Shown piece after piece: positions 1 to 8,785 of a stretch of DNA of 21,093 nucleotides; the first letter of the stretch is position 1; every line of letters starts with the position of its first letter. Position numbers and translations under genes: made by a program. This DNA comes from Trachelipus rathkii (taxonomy: Eukaryota > Arthropoda > Malacostraca > Isopoda > Trachelipodidae): the NCBI GenBank assembly GCA_015478945.1, contig JABUQX010113631.1, positions 5,001 through 26,093 of the forward strand. The letters are read 5' to 3'. Under the pieces are notes generated by a model. The model ran no database searches. It was not told where the DNA came from and saw nothing but the letters and a program-made list of their open reading frames with translations.

Positions 1-30
1 CGATTCCGATTCCGATTCAGATACCGATTT
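1..30. repeat. short CGATTC hexamer repeat
   Basis: The window opens with about five degenerate copies of the hexamer CGATTC. The same word occurs at 13994-14010, inside the right arm of the palindromic element described below. It may be the edge of another copy of that element cut by the window start. Confidence 0.6.
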
Positions 31-37
31 CAATTAT

Positions 38-360
38 TTATATATATAAATATTATGAAATATATATATATATAAATATATATTATAATATATATATATA
101 TATATATTATCTATATATATAATATATCATCACCTGTCCCTTTACTCTCCATAAATGGGTAGGGTGCTTAAACATTGCACCGGAATAAGAGTCATGAATG
201 ACAGGTGCTAGGGCATAATAAAACAGTAGCGGACCCAAACCCAGCATATTATATTTATTATATAAATATATATATTATATATATTAATATATGATATATA
301 TATATATATATTATAGATTAATAATATAATATATATATATAATATATATATATATATTAT
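38..360. repeat. (TA)n blocks around a short unique spacer
   Basis: Two imperfect (TA)n tracts (about 38-130 and 245-360) flank about 115 bp of ordinary sequence. The spacer contains an exact inverted pair, CACCTGTC at 131-138 and GACAGGTG at 200-207, separated by about 60 bp. No coding potential is visible. Confidence 0.85.
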
Positions 361-2300
361 ACCACTACTCACGGCGGGCATCTTTTCAAAAACAATATAA
401 GATAATTAAATATTAAAAAAATTGCAAAAACAAAATTAAAATAAACGGAAAGTAAACCACCCTGTCCCTTGCCTAACGCAAATCCCCTCAGGTGATCGCA
501 GACGCGGGACTTATAGAGGAACATTTGAATTTTTCAGTGGAAAATGACAGAAGCAAGGAGGTTCCACAAAATCGGGCGAATGAAGCCGAGTATCTGAGCA
601 GAAGAAAAAAATTCACGCAATTCTGAACAAGTTCCCAGCTTTTTTGAGGCCATTTTTGCAACTGATGTGACGGAGGTCTCCAAGACAATTACTATTTATG
701 TGTAGTCCAAGAATGTTTAATGTTGTTAACAGGTAAGACATTAGAGCCGTACAAAGGGGAATAGGAAAAGTTGGAGGTTGTTTTAGAGAGCGAAGGAGTA
801 TGAAGAGTTGAAGTTTTCAACGTTGAATTTCACGAAGAGTTCGGTTTACCCCACTGAAAATCCCGAACCAACAGCAAGAATTGAATGCAGAAGCCTGTTG
901 GACGAAGCCCTCTAGAAACAAATGAAGAAACCCACGTTGAAATGAGTGGAAAGAATGGAGAGTGATCATCGGCGTAAGAGTAAACAGAGTTAGAAGTGCA
1001 GCTAGAAGATCCCGTAGATGAAAGGTAGTATAAGGTTGGAAGCTAAAACCCAGAACATCTAGAACCACCCACCCAATTTAATAAGAAGAGGAAGGAGGTT
1101 GTCCAGCAACCAAAAGAGCATGAGAAAATTGACTCAACTCTCGGCATTTCTTACCGATCTGATACACTCAAGTGTTGATATCAACTGTACTGTTCCTTCA
1201 ATTAATAGTTTACTAGAAGTGGGCCTCGCATAAGTTACAGAACAGCTTGTCTGATGTACAATGTCATTGACTGGCGGATAGGTTTAAGGTCGGGGAAATC
1301 CCAAAATGTTCTTGCGAGAATGGGTGGTTGAAAGTTAGAGAAAAGTTAGCCCGGACGTATGCTATGTAAACCCGCCCCTGTACCAAAATCTTGTAGAAAG
1401 AGATTTCCTAATCTCTATTGGGAAAACTCATTACATTCTTCAATTTAAAATTCTGTCCTTCTCCCTAAAAAAAACACCTGCCCCCCCCACTAATCTCCAC
1501 TTACCCCACAAAAATATTCCCAATTTGACGGCTCTAACTTTTGTCCCCCAACTATACCTGGGTTGAACACAGCAATTTATAGGCCACAAAAGTTTTTTTG
1601 GAACAAATGAAACATCCCAATAATGAGGTGAGATATGTCGTGCCCGAGATGCCTCAGCGTCAACTATTAAGGAACAGTTGCAAAAAGAATGGGCCTCAAA
1701 GAAGCTGTGGGATTCACTCGATTGCAGATTTTGCTATCCCTGCGAAGCGGAAAATTTCTTTTTACTGACCCAATTCTGAAACGTGGCAATCAAGATTGGG
1801 AGGCGTCCGAGAGAGCTTCAGCTTCGTCGCAATCCGAGTAGGATAAATTGAGAGATGTGTGACTGCAGCTATGGTCCTTTCTTTCCAAATGTATTCCCTG
1901 CCATAATTAAAGTTACTCAAAAGAATATGCCTACTCATGATTTTATAAGTACACCGCGGTCGTGCAAGATCACCTTAGGATTTGGCAAGTCAATAGGTTT
2001 GGGGTAGAAGGCAAGGAAGGAGCACGAGGGAAACTTATTAAAGCTTGTAGTGTAGTTAGCATGTACCTTAGCTATAGTTTTTGCTTTTTTGTAGTAGTGG
2101 GCGCATATAACATATTTAATTTTGTTTAGGATATTGACAAGCTTTATGGTGTGGTTTAGGTTGTGCATATTCCATGAATGTGTGTTTAATAAACATTTAG
2201 AAAACTGGGACAGACTAGATAAGACCATGTGGCTTCTTGCTGTCTTTTTATTTCCTAATCTCTAGAGAAGGGAATATTGCGAACTCTGAAATAAATAGTG
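361..2300. other. 1.9 kb without a recognisable gene
   Basis: Mixed-composition sequence of higher complexity than the surrounding microsatellites. I read all frames. Open stretches are short (up to 97 codons, minus strand 1935-2228) and none shows a motif I know. Plus-strand fragments near 520-640 and 700-840 are open for 30-40 codons between stops, which would suit an old decayed transposon or gene, but I cannot name a family. An exact hairpin, AGAGATT at 1399-1405 with AATCTCT at 1410-1416, lies in the middle. A run of nine C follows near 1482. Confidence 0.5.
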
Positions 2301-2304
2301 ATTT

Positions 2305-2430
2305 TTAATTGGTCAACGTTATGATGGTGCAGAATCAATGAAGAAATTTTTACGAGGTGTTTAAGCTGTTGAAAATATCCAGCGGCGTTCATTGCAGTTC
2401 TTACTTTCAATTTCTTGATACACTATAAAC
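2305..2430 (+). pseudogene. hAT-type transposase fragment (core region)
   Basis: Frame +1 reads LIGQRYDGAESM at about 2309-2344. This matches the GQxYDGAxxM signature of the catalytic core of hAT transposases of the ZBED/DUF4371 type. A few codons later come GV, a stop and AVENI, and after a frame change VHCSSY. The family has G(V/I)QA..I and then a VHC..H.LNL stretch in the same order. Only about 40 residues can be followed, with at least one stop (near 2361) and one frameshift, and no termini or target-site duplication are visible. This is a scrap, not a gene. The YDGA motif is the whole support, so an accidental match is possible. Confidence 0.4.
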
Positions 2431-2599
2431 TGTTAATAAAATTATTATCTTTTTTGTCAAATTAAATCATTTATAATCAAATCACAATAAGTAGGTAGAT
2501 TAATAAATATATAACTCTATCTGAAAAAAAGGTTTAACTTTAATTATTCACGCAAAAAAAAAAAAAGTTTATTCAAATAACCATAATGATATACTAATG
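2431..2599. other. AT-rich spacer, nothing recognised
   Basis: AT-rich sequence with a run of A near 2553-2566. It may be the continuation of the hAT scrap, but no reading frame can be followed. Confidence 0.4.
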
Positions 2600-2952
2600 A
2601 ATTCTTATTATTTACTTTTATATTTGAATACTAGGAATATATACTACCTACTATATATCATATATTATAATATACTTATTCTATATATTATTATAGGTCC
2701 ATAGGGTATATATATAGGTAGGTATTAATATAGAGTTATATATATATATAATATAGCTATATTATATATATATATATATATATATAAATTATATATAATA
2801 GCCCTATATATATATATATATATATATCTATATATAATATATTTAATATAGTATATATATATCTATAATATTATATATCCAATATATATATTTATATATA
2901 TATAATATATATTATATATATATATTTATTATTATATATATTATACTATACT

Positions 2953-2954
<2 letters not shown>
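2600..2954. repeat. imperfect (TA)n tract
   Basis: About 350 bp of TA dinucleotides with scattered C and G interruptions. It runs directly into the (AG)n array. Confidence 0.9.

Positions 2955-3015
<61 letters not shown>
2955..3015. repeat. (AG)n microsatellite
   Basis: About 60 bp of nearly uninterrupted GA repeats. It sits at the 3' side of the minus-strand hAT fragment, whose reading frame runs into it as (CT)n. Confidence 0.95.
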
Positions 3016-3016
<1 letters not shown>

Positions 3017-3190
3017 AGAGATACAATCATGAAAAGTCGAAACTGAAATTATCATTAAGAATTTTATACAAAAAACTAATTTCCCTGCTTTAGCTGTTTC
3101 CAACCTATTTCTAATGTTGCTGTGCACAAGTTCAAAAGTTGAAAATACCCTTTCAACTTTAGCAGTTGATGAAGTTGTGACAATATGTTA
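3016..3190 (-). pseudogene. hAT transposase C-terminal dimerisation domain, fragment
   Basis: The minus strand, read from 3187 down, encodes a stretch that includes VERVFSTFELVHSNIRNRL and then A.KAGKLVF. This is the hallmark of the C-terminal dimerisation region (hAT_C/Dimer_Tnp_hAT) of ZBED-type hAT transposases, where SxxVERxFS...hS.lRNRL...KaakLv is conserved. In an intact protein this region mediates dimerisation and completes the catalytic fold. The frame is open for more than 55 codons and runs on into the (CT)n microsatellite without a clear stop. Upstream on the minus strand (3191-3700) I find only short pieces, so the N-terminal BED finger and the catalytic core are lost or unreadable. 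It is in the opposite orientation to the hAT scrap at 2305, so the two are probably separate insertions. Confidence 0.72.
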
Positions 3191-3711
3191 TATATTTTAT
3201 ATATTACCTTCTCATACATTTTTCGTTTGAGAGATCTGTATCCAAGATGAAGGAGTCACTGCTGACAACAGAGACTAATCAAATAGGTAACTTTTATTGA
3301 CATGGAGGAGAATTTTGCTCTTAATTTTTAATTCCGATAAGTTCCTCAATGCTTTTGATTTATACTCATCTTTGGAAGTACTGTGGTCTGATATCTTGGT
3401 TAAAAATATATGCCAATAAGTGAGCTTCTGTTTACTAGCCTGATGAGACCCAATCCTTTTACTTTTGTTTTAAATTCTTGTCTGTTGAGTGGTGGAGTAA
3501 GCTGTTCTAGCTCCATATTCATATTGTTTCCAATATAAAACATCATCACTTAGTCTTACAGTCATTGCCTTCTAGGCTTGGTTGATGCTGTGGCCCCACA
3601 CTCCACAAATGAGTTTCATTATAATCTTTTGAAATTTGTGGGCATCGATGGGTAGAAAATGAAATCCTCCAGAGTCAAAACAAGAATCATGTTTTAAACA
3701 TGTTAAATTTA
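3191..3711. other. spacer, possibly decayed hAT sequence
   Basis: About 500 bp of non-repetitive sequence. On the minus strand there are 25-40 codon open pieces between stops, which would fit the upstream part of the hAT element ending at 3016. No motif confirms this. Confidence 0.35.
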
Positions 3712-3732
3712 CAAATATATATATATAATAAT

Positions 3733-3802
<70 letters not shown>

Positions 3803-3804
3803 AA

Positions 3805-3858
<54 letters not shown>
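3712..3858. repeat. (TA)n microsatellite
   Basis: Close to pure TA dinucleotides for about 145 bp. Confidence 0.95.
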
Positions 3859-4029
3859 CATTCTCCCAATAATAAAATCAGCCGAAAATTTTTTATTGCC
3901 TTGCGTTACTTTTCGATTGAAAAATTGAGAAAACCATATCAAAATGCTAAAAAAGGAGTGTAAAATACACTTTTAAATATTTTAATGCATGGTTTTTTTA
4001 TTGGTTTAATACCCATTGTTTTTCTTATG

Positions 4030-4080
4030 TGGTTTAAACCAATGGGGTTTAAACCAATGGTTTTAACCAAATGGTTTAAA
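4030..4080. repeat. 15-bp palindromic tandem repeat
   Basis: Two exact copies of GGTTTAAACCAATGG (4031-4045 and 4046-4060) are followed by a degenerate third. The unit contains the perfect palindrome GGTTTAAACC. The surrounding 3859-4100 is otherwise AT-rich with no gene seen. Confidence 0.8.
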
Positions 4081-4099
4081 GGAAACATCCCACCGCTAT

Positions 4100-4140
4100 A
4101 CTATTTATATATATATATTAAATATATATATACTATATAC

Positions 4141-4171
<31 letters not shown>

Positions 4172-4280
4172 GTATATAAGTATAATGTATATATATATAT
4201 ATATTATATATATATTACTTCTATATATTATATTATATATAAATATATATACTATATATAGTATATATTTTATATATTTT
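4100..4280. repeat. imperfect (TA)n tract
   Basis: TA-rich block of about 180 bp, interrupted by short C- or G-containing words. Confidence 0.9.
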
Positions 4281-4287
4281 ACCAAAC

Positions 4288-4371
4288 TTTTAACACGTTT
4301 GCAAATATTTACTGAGGTTTGATTGCCTTAATATTACATCTGTAATATTAAAACTTTTAATTTTAACACGT
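4288..4371. repeat. small palindrome between 11-bp direct repeats
   Basis: TTTTAACACGT occurs at 4288-4298 and again at 4361-4371. Between them lies a perfect 10-bp inverted repeat, TAATATTACA at 4329-4338 and TGTAATATTA at 4341-4350, with a 2-bp spacer. The layout would suit a tiny insertion with a target duplication, but a chance arrangement in AT-rich DNA is also possible. Confidence 0.55.
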
Positions 4372-4499
4372 CTTTTATATTTCGAAAAAAGCTCAATTAA
4401 TTAATTTAACATCTGTATAATAATAATATAAACCCAATCCATGTGAGGGCGCGGGTTCGCTTGCTTTCGTCTGTCCGGCTTCAGACGCTTATTCAAGAA

Positions 4500-4525
4500 A
4501 AGAGAGAGAGAGAGAGAGAGAGGAG

Positions 4526-4571
<46 letters not shown>

Positions 4572-4576
4572 AGAGT
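4500..4576. repeat. (AG)n microsatellite in the PLE-1a 3' UTR
   Basis: About 75 bp of GA repeats. The sequence on both sides matches the two sides of the short (CT)n run at 8211-8229 in PLE-1b, so the array is part of the element and has expanded or contracted. Confidence 0.9.
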
Positions 4577-5154
4577 TGATTCCATAAATTTTAAGCAAAG
4601 AAGTTATTTTAGTTGGCATGTTCATCTATTTTGATTTTTTCTTGATGATCCAATGGCTGTATTCTGAAAGAAGTCTACTTATAAACTCCCACCGTCATGT
4701 TGTGTTTAAGTTTCCCTGAGTTTTTTATGACATTTAATTCAATCTGTTGTTTCTTCTTTTATTGATTGTGGGGCAGAGAATATTGGTTTCAATATTTTGA
4801 ATATCTATTGTAATGGCTCCAAGGTTTGATCTGTGTGTTAACCACCGCCTGAATTAGTTTTTATCATAATTCACAATCCAATTTGTCTTGCTGTCGCAGT
4901 CTTTCAAAAATCAATTTTGTCTCGCCATAGTAGAGTCAGGACAATGCAAGCAAGGGATATACGTAAACCAACAGCGGCCTGTATTATATCTTCGAGATTG
5001 CTAAAGGAGGGGCGAAAGCCAGCCTTGTGGCAACAGTAAATTCATTGGAAGGAACTATATTAATATTTTGAGGAATATACCACTTTTTAAATGGCCGAAC
5101 GGGATGTGGGGAGGATGCAAAAGGAACTAGGTAGGTTTTTCCCTCTTTCTAAAC

Positions 5155-5384
5155 TTACACCACCTGTTAACCCTCTAACTTTAGTTAGTCCTCTAAATTC
5201 TATTATTTTCAAATTTCGATATCATTCCTAAATAGGAAAATTTCTAAGCATCTTGATTCTTATAATACTAACTCTAATCGCTATTAGGGTTATGCTAACA
5301 TTATTTGAATGGTTATCTTCTTTCTTTCTCTCTGACAACGGAGCTTCTTCTATTCAGTATTTCGATAAATCTTTAGCTTTCAAT
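5155..5384. other. unrelated segment inside PLE-1a
   Basis: PLE-1b has about 245 bp here (7435-7676) coding for YRKPT and the linker before the endonuclease. PLE-1a has sequence that does not align to it on either strand. Both flanks do align, at 5128-5150 and from 5385 onward. The plus strand is open from 5253 through the inner arm to 5507, but the last 40 codons are antisense to the RT. TTCAATAGTAAA occurs at the inner edge (5381-5392) and again at 5461-5472. I do not recognise the inserted sequence. Confidence 0.6.
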
Positions 5385-7434
5385 AGTAAAAATGATATAT
5401 TATTTGTGTTGGACCATGAGAGAAGGGTGTCAAGAAAAGGAAGGGAATTGTTGGTAGAGTTCAATAGTAAATTTTATATTTGGATGTATGCTGTTAATAT
5501 GCTGTAAAATCTATTGTGTGTTAGTGGAGAGAGGGATGGCGGCGAAAATGTCATCGACATATCGCAACCATGTAGTGTTAGAAAGATGAGGGTGAGTAAA
5601 GATATGGTAATGTTCGATGAGTTCCATGAATATGTTGCTTAATTAAAGTGGGGTGAAAAGTGGAACCAATGCTTAGTCCAGATGTTTGTTTATAGAAGGT
5701 GTTGTTATATTGAAAAAAGTTTTGTAGAGAAAGATTAATCAATTGTTTAATAAGTGAAAAAGGATATTGTAAAGAAATGTCGTTTTCAGTGAGAAATTGT
5801 TCAAGTAAAGAAAGTGTGAAAGGAACAGGAACAGATGTAAACAGAGAAGTGACGTCAAAACTGACTAAATGGTGGGTATAAGGGTTAATGTTATGTGCCT
5901 TAGATATGAAATGTTCAGTGTTTTTTATATGACAATTCGAAATCTTACCTATTAGAGGTTTTAAAGTGTTGGAAAGCCATTTGGAGAGTTTGTAAGTGGT
6001 ACTATTGGTATTTGCAATGATGGGGCGTAAAGGAATGTGTTTCATGTGTTTTTGGTATCCAGTAGAATTCAGAAAGTTGTGTCATGTGAGATTTTAAGGT
6101 GTTGTGAAGAGGTTGATTGTTTTTTTTTTTTAAATTTTTTTAGAGCACTATTAAAAGCGTTATGGGAGCTAGTTTGTTTTTTTTTTGGCAAGGGTGGTAT
6201 AGGTATCGGGATCACAGAGGAGAGACAGGCACTTACTATGGTAGTCTTTTAACTACATAATCACAATGTTTTGTCCTTAATCCGATTTTGATATACATAG
6301 GTCAGGTGTGTTTTTTAAGGAATACAGAGCCTTGTAGAATTTTTTTGGAAATTTCTTAACTTGAAGGGTATTAGCGATGGAAGCGATCAAAAAAACTTTA
6401 AACAAACCTTGATTAATATCAGAAAGGCGATAAACTTTGAAACAATGATTATAATCAGCAAAAAACTGCAACCACAATTCTACACAATTTTACACGGCTC
6501 TGTTTTCCTTAAAAAACACACCTGACCTATGTATATCAAAATCGGATAAAGGGCAAAACATTGTGATTATGTCGTTAACAGACTACCATAGTAAGTGCTT
6601 GTCTCTTCTCTCTGATCCCGATACCTATACCCCCCTTGCCAAAAAAAAACCAAACTAGCTCCCATAACGCTTTTAATAGTGCTCTAAAACAAATTTTAAA
6701 AAACAATCTACTTCTTCACAACACTTTAAAATCACATGACACAACTTTCTAAATTCTACGGAATACGAAAAACACATGAAACACACATTCCTTTACGCCC
6801 CATCATTGCAAATACCAATAGTACCACTTAAGAACTCTCCAAATGGCTTTCCAACACTTTAAAACCTTTAATAGGTAGGATTTCGAATTGTCATATAAAA
6901 AACACTGAACATTTCATATCTAAGGCACATAACATTAACCCTCATACCCACCATTTAGTCAGTTTTGACGTCACTTCTCTGTTTACATCTGTTCCTGTTT
7001 CTTTCACACTTTCTTTACTTAAACAATTTCTCACTGAAAACGACATTTCTTTACAATATCCTTTTTCACTTATTAAACAAATGATTAACCTTTCTCTTCA
7101 ACATAACTTTTTCAATATAACAACACTTTCTATAAACAAACATGTGGACAAAGCATGGGTTTCTCTTTTTCCCCCACTTTAAGTAACATATTCATTGAGC
7201 TCATCGAACATTACCATATCTTTACTCACCCTCATCTTTCTAACACTACATGGTTGCGATATGTCGATGACATTTTTGCCGCCATCCCTCTCTCCACTAA
7301 CACACAACACATTTTACAGCATATTAACAGCATACATCCAAATATAAAATTCACTATTGAAACCTCTACCAACAATTCCCTTCCTTTTCTTGACACCCTT
7401 CTCTCATGGTCCAACACAAATAATATACATTTTT
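5385..7434. repeat. inverted repeat, ~950-bp arms, ~140-bp spacer
   Basis: Left arm 5385-6340 is the reverse complement of right arm 6484-7434. Identity by eye is about 95 percent over most blocks and lower around 5641-5700. The arms are the 5' parts of PLE-1a and PLE-1b, so the two elements meet head to head. The spacer (about 6341-6483) is RT-upstream coding sequence of the minus-strand copy only (KVFLIASIANTLQVKKFPKK). Confidence 0.9.
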
Positions 7435-8237
7435 ATATCTATAGGAAACCCACATGTACTCCAACATACATACATTGGTATTCCGAACATACATTAAACA
7501 CTAAAATAGCCACATTATCTTCTTTGTATCTTCGTGCGTTTAGGCTGTGCTCTCCTCAATCATTGAGAGCTGAAACCGACTTTATTTTCAATACATTTAA
7601 AAAATTAAAATATCCTATTCATTATATCAATAAAGCATTTCGCAAAGCCAAATTGAAGTTCTATTCTGGAGTTGAAACAAGAGAAAAACCTACTAGTTCT
7701 TTTTTGACCCTCCCCCACATCACTTTGGGTCCCATTAAAAAGTTTATTCCTCAAAATATTAATATAGTTCCTTCCAATAATTTACTGTTGAAAAGGCTGC
7801 TTCATCCCCCTAAATCCTCGAATATAAATACAGGCCCTGTGGTTTATCGTTTCCCTTGCTTGCATTGTCCTGACTCATACTATGGCGAGAAAAATGATTT
7901 TGAAAGACGGCGACAGCAACACAAACAGGATTTGCAATATGATAAAACTAATTCAGCGTTGGTAACAAACAGATCAACCCGGAACCATACAATAGATATT
8001 CAAAATATGAAACCAATCTTCTCTGCCCCACAAATCAACAAAAGAAAAATTATTGAATCATAAGTCATAAAAAACTCGGGGAACTTTAACAAACAAGATT
8101 GTGAGTTTAAAATAGACTTCATTCAGAATATAGCATTAGAACCATCAAGAAAAATAAAAAAAAGTAACATCCAACTAAAAAATTTCTTCTTTGCCTAAAA
8201 TTTATGGAATCAACTCTCTCTCTCTCTCTTGAATAAG
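6478..8237 (+). pseudogene. Penelope-like retroelement PLE-1b (right copy)
   Basis: This copy starts abruptly inside the RT coding region, so the 5' part of the element is missing, including any pseudo-LTR. Reading starts near 6484 with ALFSLKNTPDLCISKSDKG. It meets in-frame stops near 6751 and 6775, shifts frame before IPLRPIIANTNSTT (about 6789) and has a TAA at 6829-6831, where PLE-1a has TAC. It then reads SFDVTSLFTSVPV (motif A, about 6961). The frame shifts again near 7110 through one fewer T than PLE-1a and continues open to 8063. The 3' UTR (8064-8237) has a short (CT)n run and ends TTGAATAAG at 8229-8237, the same end as PLE-1a. Beyond that the copies share nothing, which places the element's 3' end here. 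The (TA)n block follows immediately. Confidence 0.9.
7116..8063 (+). CDS. PLE-1b reverse transcriptase C-half plus GIY-YIG endonuclease
   Basis: Longest open stretch in the window. The ATG at 7155 (302 codons) is internal to the RT; the frame is already open from 7116 (YNNTFYKQTCGQSMGF), so the start is an artefact of the upstream frameshift. Counting from that ATG: motif B MGFSFSP (1-7), catalytic motif C YVDDIF (36-41), SLPFLD (75-80), YRKPT (96-100), then a linker ending in LRAFRLCSPQ. The GIY-YIG nuclease begins at VVYRFPC (229-235), has the PLE-specific CxxC pair (C235, C238), YYGE (242-245), arginines 251-253 and H256, and ends IIES-stop. In the family this nuclease cuts the target DNA and primes reverse transcription. 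GE is followed by KND where PLEs usually have T(G/x)R, so activity is doubtful. It is a fragment of a larger broken gene. Confidence 0.9.
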   Translation, partial: YNNTFYKQTCGQSMGFSFSPTLSNIFIELIEHYHIFTHPHLSNTTWLRYVDDIFAAIPLSTNTQHILQHINSIHPNIKFTIETSTNNSLPFLDTLLSWSNTNNIHFYIYRKPTCTPTYIHWYSEHTLNTKIATLSSLYLRAFRLCSPQSLRAETDFIFNTFKKLKYPIHYINKAFRKAKLKFYSGVETREKPTSSFLTLPHITLGPIKKFIPQNINIVPSNNLLLKRLLHPPKSSNINTGPVVYRFPCLHCPDSYYGEKNDFERRRQQHKQDLQYDKTNSALVTNRSTRNHTIDIQNMKPIFSAPQINKRKIIES

Positions 8238-8249
8238 GGCAAAAGAAAA

Positions 8250-8492
8250 AACTCAGTATATATATAGGGTATATATAATATATATATATCACCTATATAT
8301 ATATATAATATATATATATACTATTATATAACTACTATATATATGGGGGTATCTACATATACTATACTATATATAATTGTATCTATATACATATATATAT
8401 ATATATAACATATATATATACACACATATATATATTTATATATATATAATATATATTATATATATATAATATTATAACTTATATTATATATT

Positions 8493-8549
<57 letters not shown>

Positions 8550-8785
8550 ATTTTATATAATATATATCTATTTTATATATATTTTATTTAATTATATATA
8601 ATATATAATTTATATCATATATATATAGCTTATTTATATATAATATATAATAATATATTATTATTATATGTGATATTATATATATATATAAATATATTAT
8701 TTATGCACCTCATATATTATAATATATATTAAGTATATAATATATTGATTCTAGTATATAATAATTATATAGTTTATATATATTA
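8250..8785. repeat. long imperfect (TA)n tract
   Basis: About 530 bp of TA-rich sequence with scattered interruptions, directly following the 3' end of PLE-1b. Confidence 0.92.

Larger units (their letters stand above)
4488..6477 (-). pseudogene. Penelope-like retroelement PLE-1a (left, inverted copy)
   Basis: Remnant of a Penelope-like element, whose single protein joins a reverse transcriptase (RT) to a GIY-YIG endonuclease. Read 5' to 3' on the minus strand it starts near 6477 with SLKNTPDLCISKSDKGQNIVI (about 6330-6262). The longest open piece is 6045-5578. It holds IPLRPI (residues 4-9), motif A SFDVTSLFTSVPV (62-74) and motif B QTSGLSIGS (120-128). Motif C, YVDDIF, follows near 5560-5540 in another frame. 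The zinc-like and GIY-YIG part (CLHC, ..YGE) lies near 4965-4920. The 3' UTR has a (CT)n array and ends TTGAATAAG at 4496-4488, matching PLE-1b. About 230 bp are replaced at 5155-5384. Frameshifts and stops make it non-functional. Confidence 0.88.

Noticed and set aside
1935..2228. 97-codon minus-strand open frame
   Set aside because: No recognisable motif, and the ATG start has no supporting context. Length is within chance for this composition.
4329..4337. TAATATTAC, identical to the nick-site nonanucleotide of geminivirus-like replication origins
   Set aside because: It lies in the stem of a palindrome rather than in a hairpin loop, there is no Rep-like gene or iteron, and the word is expected by chance in such AT-rich DNA.
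4401..4634. Open frames of alternating Leu/Ser or Arg/Glu on both strands
   Set aside because: They are translations of the (AG)n microsatellite.
5253..5507. 84-codon plus-strand frame across the PLE-1a segment, with similar frames at 6037-6252 and 7232-7417
   Set aside because: All are largely antisense to the PLE reverse transcriptase. The first also spans the junction of the unrelated segment and has no motif.
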